Shown: positions 5,882-12,965 of the stretch, one piece after another | Position numbering within the stretch: position 1 is the stretch's first letter | Layout: each line of letters starts with the position of its first letter | The notes under the pieces: model-generated | What the model was told of the DNA's origin: nothing | The model's database searches: none | The model's input: the letters and a program-made list of their open reading frames with translations, nothing else | Assembly: GCF_000472445.1 (NCBI RefSeq) | Contig: NZ_AXAJ01000026.1 | Location: forward strand, 1 to 42,019 | Direction: 5' to 3' | Origin: Burkholderia sp. WSM2230 | Lineage (GTDB): Bacteria > Pseudomonadota > Gammaproteobacteria > Burkholderiales > Burkholderiaceae | DNA length: 42,019 nt | Position numbers and translations under genes: made by a program

Positions 5882-7977
5882 ATGCGCGTGATTTACCAGA
5901 ACGAAGTCGCGGAATGCGGCTACGCATGCCTTGCAATGGTCCTGACGCATCTGGGCCGCGCTATCGAGGTTCGCGAATTGCAGGCGTTCAGGCCGGTCTC
6001 GGCCAACGGCCTGACGTTGATGGATCTGTACGATGTCGCGGCTGAATTCGGTCTGGCAGTAGAGGCTTACCGTTTCGGCGCGGGCGATCTGCGGGACATC
6101 AAGCGCGGTTCGATCCTGCACTTCGGCGGCGCGCATTTCGTCGTTTTCGAAAAAAGCGCACGCGGATACGTGCAGGTGATCGACCCGGCGAGCGGCCGGC
6201 GGCGCATTTCCATGGACACGTTCGTCGCCAATGTGTCCGGCTATCTGCTCGAGTGCGCGCCCACGCCCGACATGCCGCGCGTGCGCAGCAAGTCGCGCGT
6301 GCCGCAGGCGCTTGCTCGCGTGCGCTTGCTTAATCCGCAACTCGCCGCGCAGATCGCCAAGGTCATGTTCGTCGCGCTCGGCAGTCAGTTTGCGATTCTC
6401 GCGATGCCGTATCTCGGCAACCTGTTGCTCGACGACGTGGTCGCCGCCGACAACCTCAATCTGCTGAACGTCCTTATGCTGACGTTCGCCGGCATCTTCG
6501 CGACTGGTGCATTGAGCCAATATGTGCAGACTTACCTCGTCGAACTTCTGCACGGTCTGGTTCAGATCAGCATGACCCAGGGTATCGTCGCGAAGCTGTT
6601 GAGCAACCGTACTTCGAGAAGCGCCACGTCGGCGATCTGTTCTCGCGCGTCAAGGCGCAGGACGAAATCAGCGCCTTTTCGACGCGCACGGCGATCTCGG
6701 CGGGCATCGACATCATGGTCGGCACGCTTGCGCTGGCATTGATGCTCGCGCAAAGCAGGCAACTGACGCTGATCGCGTTGCTGATCTTCGTAGCCTACGT
6801 CGCGGTGGCGTTTGCGCTGTTCGCACGCATGCGCGATACGCACGCGCTTGTCCTCGAAGAATCGGCGCGTTGCGACGACACGCTGATCGAAACGATTCGC
6901 GCCGCGTCGCTGATCAAGCTGTCGCAGGGCGAGACGCGGCGCACCGCGATGTTCATGACGAGGTATCGCGCATACATTGCGGCGCTCGTGAGCAGCAGCC
7001 GCCTCACCAGCGCGCGCGATGCGATCCTCAAGCTGATTGAGTACGCGGACATGATTGCGGTGAGCTGGTTCGCCGCGCGCCTCATGCTGGGCGGTGCGAT
7101 CTCAGTCGGCGTGTTCTATTCGTTTCTGATCTACAAATCGCTGTTGTCGGAGCGCTTTGCTCGCGCCGTCAACGGCGCGTTCGACTATTTCATGCTGAGC
7201 GTGCCGGTCGCGCGCGTGAGCGATATCGTCGATTGCGAAACGGAGCGCTATACGCCGCCGGCCGACCTGCATAAGGCCGTCGAGGTGCGCACGTTCGAGC
7301 AGATCGAGATGCGCGGCGTCACCTTCCGCTACGGCGTCTCGGATCAGCCGGTGCTCGAGGACGCGAACCTCGTCATCCGCAGGGGCGACAAGATCGTGAT
7401 CACCGGCGCGTCGGGCAGCGGCAAGTCGACGCTCTTCAAATTGCTCGCGGCAGCAGAGCCACTGCAGGAAGGCGAGATCGCGTTGAATGGTATCGCCTGG
7501 CCTAATCTCAGCGTCGACGAAATCCGCCGGCATGCAGTTCATATGCGGCAAGGCGATTTGATACTGCATGGTTCGATCGCGGACAACGTGTCGCTTTTCA
7601 GCGGCAATGCCGACGAAGCCCGAATTCACGCATTGCTCGACGACGTGGGCCTGTTGCCAGATGTGATGCGCCTGCCGATGCGCACGCGCACTGTGATAAG
7701 CGACACGATCGCCAATATCTCGGCGGGCCAGCGGCAGCGTCTGCTGCTCGCGCGCGCGTTGTATCCGCAGCGCGAACTGCTGCTGCTGGACGAGCCGACT
7801 TCGAATCTCGATCCAGCTTCAGTGCGGCGTGTCGTCGACTTGCTGCTCAGTCTGAACCGCACGGTGGTGGTGATTACGCATGACATGTCGCTGGCAGCGG
7901 CGTTCGGCACGCGCTATCGACTGGTCGACGGCCAACTGCTGTGCGAGGCTCGACAAGGAGTGCTGGTGGATGACTAA
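5882..7977 (+). pseudogene. C39-peptidase ABC exporter (bacteriocin type), interrupted by a one-base frameshift
   Basis: Read across one missing base, this is a 698-residue peptidase-containing ABC transporter. The N-terminal C39 domain has its active-site residues: Gln6, Cys12 (AECGYACLAM), His85 (GAHFVVFE) and Asp101 (IDPASG). The membrane domain follows (about 155-440), then an ATPase with Walker A (GASGSGKST), signature ISAGQRQR, Walker B LLLLDEPTS and switch His in VITHD. The reading frame shifts at 6605-6608, where AGCAACCGTACTTC lacks one C. Restoring it gives SNPYFEKRHVGDLFSRVKAQ, a normal exporter sequence. As written, translation stops at 6742 after 286 residues. Both halves keep good codon bias, so the lesion is recent or a sequencing error. 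GAGG six bases before the ATG supports the start. Confidence 0.9.
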
Positions 7978-9535
7978 GCATGCATGGGCGGGCGCAATCG
8001 TCGTGCTCGCTGGCGTGGGGTATGCCGGTGCCGCGGCCGCGGTCGATCTGCTCACCGTCGTCGAGCAGAGTACCGATCATGACGCCGATCTCGCGGCGTT
8101 CGGTGCAGGCTCGAGAGCGGCGCGCGAAGCTGTGCCGAAGGCGCGTGCGGCGCTCCTGCCGCAGGTGGTCGGTGGGTGGGGGCGCGGGTACAACAATGTC
8201 GTCACCGAGAGCCTTCCCAACACGCATTACTGGCAAAGCGGATGGACTGTGGCGTTGACGCAGCCTGTGTTCGACTGGAGCCGATGGACTGCATACAAGC
8301 AGGCGGATTTTGTTCAGGCACGCGGCGCCGTGGACTTCGCGCGCGCGCGGCAAGTGCTCATTTTGCGATCCGTGCAGGCGTATTTCGACGAACTTGCCGC
8401 CGAAGACGAGCTGACGCGTGCCAACGACTATGCCGCGACGCTCGATCTTCATCTGGACGAACTGCGCCGTAAGCGGAATGCGGGGGAGGCGACGGTAATC
8501 GACGTGCGCGAAGCCGAGGCGGCACGCCAACAGGCGCAAGCGCAACAACAGGATGCGCGCGACGACTTGCAACTGAAACGGTTGGCGCTCGAGCAGCTCA
8601 CTGGGCAGCCGTTTGCTGGGCTCTCGCGTGTGTCGGAGCTTGCCGGCATGCCGGGGCTCGATCCGCAGGACGTGGAAAGCTGGGCCTCACAAGCGCAGGC
8701 CCATGACTACGACGTGCAACTGAAGCAGGTGGATAGGCGCATCGCCGGGCTGGAGGTCGAGAAGGCCCGCGCAGCGCGGCTGCCCGTCGTCAACCTGACC
8801 GCGAGCCATACGCCGGCTGGCGCAGCGTCGGGCTATATGCGGCCCACAACCACGACCACCGCGATGCTATCGGTCACCATCCCCATTTTCGAAGGCGGCG
8901 GAGCGACGGCGACTATCGACGAAAAGCTGGCGCTGGAGGATAAAGCGCAGGACGAACTGGTTGCGGCGACACGCGCGGCTGGCGCGAGCGCGCGGGAATA
9001 CTGGTCGCGCTTTCGTGCCGGCGCCGCGCGGGTCGAATTGCTGTCACGCGTGGTGCAGGGTTCGCGCGCGGCGCTGGATGCGACCAGGGTCGGCTATAGG
9101 GTAGGCAGTCGCGCGAGCACGGACGTGCTGCGTGCATCGGACACATTTTTCGCGAATCGGCGCGATCTGATTCGCGCGCGCTATGCGACAGTGGTGGCGC
9201 TCCTTCAGTTGAAGGCGGCTACGGCCAGCCTGGATGTCGACGAGGTCGCGCGTGTGAACGAGCTGTTGCTGAGCACGGATAGCGGTCGGGCGGTGGCTGA
9301 TGCACCGGTGGGCCGCGCGATGAATGGCACTGGGGCGCACCGTGCAGCGGCTGGTGCTGGGTTGTCCATAACCGTGCCCGTGCCTGCTGCTACGGTGCAG
9401 CGGCCAGTAAGCGGCGTGAATGCGGAGCCGGCAATTACCGCCGTGAATGCGCAAACGTCGGTGGCGGTTCCAGACGCGCAGCCGGCAAAGATCGACGCCG
9501 ACATCTTGCGGGCGCTGGTGGCGATTCGCCGGTAA
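7970..9535 (+). CDS. TolC-family outer-membrane efflux protein
   Basis: The 521-residue protein has a signal peptide (MTKHAWAGAIVVLAGVGYAG, cut near residue 24). Two outer-membrane efflux repeats follow, with long Ala/Gln/Arg-rich helical stretches (about 120-200 and 300-420) and beta segments such as WTVALTQPVFDWSRW and AMLSVTIPIFEGGG, which are typical of TolC channels. It would complete the export conduit for the cassette peptide. The start at 7970 overlaps the exporter's end by eight bases and has AGGAG nine bases upstream. The last ~90 residues form a low-complexity Ala/Val/Pro-rich tail not expected in the barrel-tunnel fold. A terminator follows at 9617. Confidence 0.9.
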   Translation: MTKHAWAGAIVVLAGVGYAGAAAAVDLLTVVEQSTDHDADLAAFGAGSRAAREAVPKARAALLPQVVGGWGRGYNNVVTESLPNTHYWQSGWTVALTQPVFDWSRWTAYKQADFVQARGAVDFARARQVLILRSVQAYFDELAAEDELTRANDYAATLDLHLDELRRKRNAGEATVIDVREAEAARQQAQAQQQDARDDLQLKRLALEQLTGQPFAGLSRVSELAGMPGLDPQDVESWASQAQAHDYDVQLKQVDRRIAGLEVEKARAARLPVVNLTASHTPAGAASGYMRPTTTTTAMLSVTIPIFEGGGATATIDEKLALEDKAQDELVAATRAAGASAREYWSRFRAGAARVELLSRVVQGSRAALDATRVGYRVGSRASTDVLRASDTFFANRRDLIRARYATVVALLQLKAATASLDVDEVARVNELLLSTDSGRAVADAPVGRAMNGTGAHRAAAGAGLSITVPVPAATVQRPVSGVNAEPAITAVNAQTSVAVPDAQPAKIDADILRALVAIRR

Positions 9536-9616
9536 GCGGTGGAAACGAGAGCGCGTGCGGCGCCAGCGCAGCGCGCGCTGTGTGCAACACGCGGGACGCG
9601 CCGGCAATCGGAAATG

Positions 9617-9652
9617 AAAAGACCCCGCCCGGCTGACGCCGTCGGGGTCTTT
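9617..9652. terminator. Bidirectional terminator between the TolC gene and ssrA
   Basis: AAAAGACCCCG (9617-9627) pairs with CGGGGTCTTT (9643-9652). The A-run and T-run flank the stem on both strands, so it can end the plus-strand secretion operon and the minus-strand tmRNA transcript. Confidence 0.85.
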
Positions 9653-9694
9653 GTCGTGGCGCTGCCGGGGCAACGCCGTTTGGTGCAAGCTGTA

Positions 9695-10064
9695 TGGTGG
9701 AGGCGGCGGGAATCGAACCCGCGTCCAGAAGCACTCTACGACCAGTTCTACATGTTTAGTTCTGTCTTTTGATTTAACCGCAGTGACGCGGACGAACACG
9801 CTGCACTACGGCGATTCACTAGGTTTTCGACCCGGACGTCGTGACTCCGTCAAGGCTTAACTGACGTATATGACCTCTGTCGGTATTGCTACCGGTCTTG
9901 CGACACTAGCCCGTCAGTGAACTAGGCAGAGGACGGCGGCCCTTAGGCTGCCAGTGCGAACGTATCGTCGTTTGCAGTTACGTTTTTCCCATTGATTAAC
10001 GAGGTGACGGGTCCTCGACATGCCCTAGCCGCTTCGCAACCCCTGTCGAAACCAGGTCGCCCCC
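9695..10064 (-). ncRNA. ssrA: Transfer-messenger RNA (tmRNA)
   Basis: This 370-nt RNA rescues stalled ribosomes by acting first as alanine tRNA and then as mRNA for a degradation tag. The 5' end GGGGGCGACC (10064-10055) pairs with the 3' end CGCCTCC-ACCA to give the 7-bp acceptor stem with one G-U pair. The 3' end contains the T-arm GGTTCGATTCC and an encoded CCA. The tag frame reads ANDDTFALAA, as in Burkholderiales. Unlike the circularly permuted tmRNAs of some lineages, it is one continuous molecule. The neighbouring gph-ubiG genes lie on the same strand upstream. Confidence 0.97.
9943..9975 (-). other. tmRNA tag-peptide reading frame
   Basis: The frame starts at the GCA resume codon (9975-9973), reads ANDDTFALAA, and stops at TAA (9945-9943). 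The hydrophobic ALAA end is the ClpXP/ClpAP recognition determinant in known tags. The Ala carried by tmRNA itself would precede the encoded ten residues. Confidence 0.95.
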
Positions 10065-10098
10065 GCGGTTCGTTGCTCGAAACTTCGAGCCAACGTAG

Positions 10099-10127
10099 AT
10101 TTTACAATATTTTGACGGCCCTGTCTC
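10099..10127 (-). promoter_or_regulatory. Candidate ssrA promoter
   Basis: On the minus strand, GAGACA (10127-10122) and TAAAAT (10104-10099) are separated by 17 bp, matching the sigma-70 consensus at 4/6 and 5/6. Transcription would start about 30 bp before the mature tmRNA, consistent with a processed precursor. Confidence 0.5.
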
Positions 10128-10189
10128 GGCTCCCCCCGGTTCGTGCCAGCCTGCGCGTCACGGCGGGCTCGTGGGAGACGTTAAGCGGG

Positions 10190-10903
10190 TTAGGCGATGT
10201 CGCGCAACAGCCGCTGCAGTTCGGCGGGCGATTGCACGACATGCTGCGCATGCCATTGCGTGGGCGGGATGTCGTCGCCGCAGTAGCCGTAAGCGGCGGC
10301 CACCGTTTTCATGCCGGCAGCGAAGCCCGCCTGCACGTCGCGCAAATCGTCGCCGACATAGACGATGCGCTCGGGCGCCGTGTCGAGTGCGCGCGCTGCG
10401 TACAACAGCGGCGCAGGGTGAGGCTTCGAGTGAGGGGTCGTGTCGCCGCTGACCACGCAGCCCGCACGCTCTTCCAGACCGAGTTGCGCGATCAGCGGTT
10501 CCGTGAGCCGCGCGACCTTGTTGGTCACGATGCCCCAGCGCACGCCGCGTGCGTCGAGCTCGTCGAGCAATTCGGGAATGCCTGGAAAGAGCGTGGTCTC
10601 GATGCATAGATCCGCTTCGTAGTTGGCGAGAAACTCTTCGCGCATCGACGCAAATTCGTGGTCGTCCGGACCGATGCCGAAGCCGCCGCAGATCAACCCG
10701 CGCGCGCCGGCGGACGCGAGCGGCCGCAGCTTTTCGAGCGGCACCATCTCGAGTCCGCGATCGTGACGCATCTTGTTGACGGCCGCGGCCAGATCGGGCG
10801 CGGTGTCGGCAAGCGTGCCGTCAAGGTCGAACAGCACGGCTTGGCAAAGGCCGAGCGAATCTTCATTGTCTTCGCGCTGGGGCAGGGGCGTGGGATCGCT
10901 CAT
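10190..10903 (-). CDS. gph: Phosphoglycolate phosphatase (HAD superfamily)
   Basis: The 237-residue HAD hydrolase would dephosphorylate 2-phosphoglycolate, formed by DNA repair or by RuBisCO oxygenation. Motif I is FDLDGTLADT with the nucleophile Asp26 and acid Asp28, motif II is in GIVTNK, motif III is the Lys of SKPHPAP, and motif IV is VGDDLRD. A helical cap lies between motifs I and II. The gene follows ubiG on the same strand with a 28-bp gap. HAD enzymes are promiscuous, so the substrate is inferred from the family and from the ubiG-gph pairing. Confidence 0.88.
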   Translation of the reverse strand: MSDPTPLPQREDNEDSLGLCQAVLFDLDGTLADTAPDLAAAVNKMRHDRGLEMVPLEKLRPLASAGARGLICGGFGIGPDDHEFASMREEFLANYEADLCIETTLFPGIPELLDELDARGVRWGIVTNKVARLTEPLIAQLGLEERAGCVVSGDTTPHSKPHPAPLLYAARALDTAPERIVYVGDDLRDVQAGFAAGMKTVAAAYGYCGDDIPPTQWHAQHVVQSPAELQRLLRDIA

Positions 10904-10931
10904 TGGTTCAATCTTGTTGGCGTTGGGCGGA

Positions 10932-11630
10932 TCATGCGTCGCGACGGCACGCCAGCATGTAATTCACGCTCGTGTCAGCGGAAAGCGCGAAGTGCCTGGA
11001 GAGCGGGTTATAGACGATACCCTTGATGTCTACCGTGCGCAGGCCTGCCGCGCGCGCGAAGCCGGCCAGTTCAGACGGGCGGATGAAGCGCGCGTAGTCG
11101 TGCGTGCCCTTGGGCAGCATCCGGGCAATGTATTCGGCGCCGATTACCGCGAACAGATAGGATTTGACGTTGCGGTTGAGCGTGGAAAAGAACACCCATC
11201 CGCCCGGCTTGACTAGCGTCCTGCATGCCTCGACGATCGCCGACGGCTGCGGCACGTGCTCCAGCATTTCCATGCACGTGACTACGTCGTAGGCACCCGG
11301 TTCGCGCGCGGCGAGCGCTTCAGCGGCGATTTCCTCGTAACTAACGGTTACACCACTTTCAAGGCTGTGAAGATCCGCGACGCCGAGCGCCTCGCTGGAC
11401 AGGTCAATGCCTTTGACGTCTGCACCGAGACTCGCCATGGATTCCGACAGAATGCCGCCGCCGCAGCCAATATCCAGCACTCGCTTGCCGGCGAGATGGG
11501 CGTGCGTGTCGATCCAGTTAAGGCGCACCGGGTTGAGTTCGTGCAGCGGTTTGAATTCGGCGTTCGGGTCCCACCAGCGATGCGCGAGGTCGCTGAATTT
11601 CTGCAGTTCGTGGGGATCGGCGTTGGTCAT
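10932..11630 (-). CDS. ubiG: Ubiquinone biosynthesis O-methyltransferase
   Basis: The 232-residue class I SAM methyltransferase carries out both O-methylation steps of ubiquinone synthesis. The SAM site is VLDIGCGGGILSE (51-63). The N-terminal FSDLAHRWWDPNAEFKPLHELNP is diagnostic of UbiG, and the membrane-interacting segment around FAVIGAEYIARMLPKGTHDY is present. The ATG at 11630 is chosen because it gives the family length; the frame stays open for 78 codons upstream without homology. GAGG lies 14 bases upstream. It forms an operon with gph. Confidence 0.95.
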   Translation of the reverse strand: MTNADPHELQKFSDLAHRWWDPNAEFKPLHELNPVRLNWIDTHAHLAGKRVLDIGCGGGILSESMASLGADVKGIDLSSEALGVADLHSLESGVTVSYEEIAAEALAAREPGAYDVVTCMEMLEHVPQPSAIVEACRTLVKPGGWVFFSTLNRNVKSYLFAVIGAEYIARMLPKGTHDYARFIRPSELAGFARAAGLRTVDIKGIVYNPLSRHFALSADTSVNYMLACRRDA

Positions 11631-11793
11631 GGCGAAGCTGCCTCGATGAGAGCGGTGAGCGGGCGCTCGAGGATAAACCCGGAGTATATAGGCGAGGGGC
11701 CGGGGCGGCAAAATGCCGCCGCAAGATGCAGGCGGCTCGCTGGCTTTGGGGCCTTGTGGTGCGGCCGGGCTGAGAACCGCGAGCCGGTCGGCA

Positions 11794-11822
11794 ATAAAAA
11801 AGCCCCGCCGAAGCGGGGCTTT
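11794..11822 (-). terminator. Rho-independent terminator after the ompA-family gene
   Basis: A 10-bp stem, AAAGCCCCGC with GCGGGGCTTT, is closed by a CGAA tetraloop (11799-11822). On the minus strand it is followed by a T-rich run. It begins 20 bp after the stop of the OmpA-family gene. Confidence 0.9.
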
Positions 11823-11841
11823 GATACAGCGTGTTTGCAGC

Positions 11842-12489
11842 TTACTGCTTCGAAGTACCGACAACTTCGACTTCCACGCGACGATCCGGTGCGAGGCAGG
11901 CGATCAGTTGCTTGCGGTTCTTCTGGTTGCAGCCGGTCGTGACCGGGTTGCGCTTGCCCTTGCCTTCCGTGTAGATACGGTTGGATTCGATGCCCTTGCT
12001 GACCAGATACGCCTTCACAGCTTGAGCGCGACGCAGCGACAGACGGTCGTTGTACTTGTCCGAACCGATGCGGTCCGTGTAACCCGTTGCCACGACGACT
12101 TCGAGGTTCAGGCCTTGAATCTTCGATGCGAGATCGTCCAGCTTTTCCTTGCCAGCCGGCTTCAGGATAGCCTTGTCGAAGTCGAACAGTGCGTCAGCCT
12201 GGTAGGTGATCTTCTGGCTGGTGATGGCCGGTGCCGGTGCGACCGGAGCCGGCGGCGTCGGAGCCTGGGCGACCAGTGCGCCGTCGCACTTGGCGTTAGC
12301 CGTTGCCGGCGTCCAGAATGCATCGCGCCAGCAAAGCTCGTTCGTGCCGTTCATCCACACGTATTCGCCAGTACCATTCACCCAGTTGTCATTGGTAGCT
12401 TGTCGCGACGCCGGCACCGACTGTGCCATGGCGGATGCAGCCATAACCGCGGTAGCTGCAATGAACGCGAGCTTTGAAAGTTTATTCAT
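11842..12489 (-). CDS. ompA: OmpA-family outer-membrane/peptidoglycan-binding protein
   Basis: The 215-residue protein has a signal peptide (cut near Ala22, AMA|Q), a short region with Cys53 and Cys68 that may form a disulfide, and a Pro/Ala linker (75-90). The C-terminal OmpA domain (about 95-210) has the peptidoglycan-binding pair Asp139 and Arg154 with the usual spacing in TGYTDRIGSDKYNDRLSLRR. It lacks the 8-stranded barrel of E. coli OmpA, as is common for the Burkholderiales homologue, and probably links the outer membrane to peptidoglycan. The start at 12489 is preceded by a GAGGAGA ribosome site. It has its own promoter region and terminator, consistent with high expression. Confidence 0.9.
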   Translation of the reverse strand: MNKLSKLAFIAATAVMAASAMAQSVPASRQATNDNWVNGTGEYVWMNGTNELCWRDAFWTPATANAKCDGALVAQAPTPPAPVAPAPAITSQKITYQADALFDFDKAILKPAGKEKLDDLASKIQGLNLEVVVATGYTDRIGSDKYNDRLSLRRAQAVKAYLVSKGIESNRIYTEGKGKRNPVTTGCNQKNRKQLIACLAPDRRVEVEVVGTSKQ

Positions 12490-12558
12490 ATTTCTCCTCT
12501 CGAAATTGAGATTACCGCAGGTTTACTGCGAGCCTGTTGACGAAGACAAGTCATACAT

Positions 12559-12614
12559 TGCTCGAAGTATAACATTGGTGCGGAACAAAAAACGCTGTGT
12601 GTAGACTTCGAGCA
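12559..12614 (-). promoter_or_regulatory. ompA-family promoter with overlapping inverted repeat
   Basis: On the minus strand an extended -10, TGTTATACT (12574-12566), lies about 77 bp upstream of the start codon. A perfect 10-bp inverted repeat, TGCTCGAAGT (12559-12568) and ACTTCGAGCA (12605-12614), brackets the promoter; one arm overlaps the -10 and the other lies near -50. This arrangement suits repression or looping by a dimeric regulator. Confidence 0.45.
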
Positions 12615-12881
12615 GTGTCTGACTCTTTGTGCGTTGGCATTTTGCCATATCGTTCCCTTCCGACGATAAAAAAATCCGCCCCCGATCAAATCGCCTTCCA
12701 ATTGTGGTGCATGCGCAACAGAACAATCGCCCGGAGTGTCCCGCCAGTCATGGCTGAGCGGCGAATTGCCCTACGCACGAATCGAGCCTGATCCGCCCCA
12801 AAAGCATGCCGTGCGGAACTTTTTCGTGACGCGCTGCTAATAGGTATACGTCCCGTCGCCGGGCGGGGATTGGCGGCATGT

Positions 12882-12887
12882 TAGAAT
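12882..12887 (+). promoter_or_regulatory. Candidate gyrA -10 element
   Basis: TAGAATCG occurs 78 bp upstream of the gyrA ATG, the same motif and spacing class as upstream of metN and the peptide precursor. No clear -35 is visible. Confidence 0.35.
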
Positions 12888-12965
12888 CGCGTGATGCGTT
12901 GCGCCTGCAATGCTTACGCGAAGGCGCCGGCTTCTCGCCGCCTTCGCACGTAAAAGATACGGATA

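Larger units (their letters stand above)
12490..12965. other. Divergent intergenic region between the ompA-family gene and gyrA
   Basis: No gene is visible in these 476 bp. It holds the leader and probable promoter of the minus-strand OmpA-family gene (12490-12620), an inverted repeat at 12559-12614, and the upstream region of gyrA with a TAGAATCG -10-like motif at 12882. Short open frames are present on both strands but none has a ribosome site or codon bias. Confidence 0.6.

Noticed and set aside
6590..6620. Programmed ribosomal frameshift in the ABC exporter
   Set aside because: There is no slippery heptamer or downstream pseudoknot, and exporters of this family are not known to need one. 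A lost base in a short C-run explains the break better.
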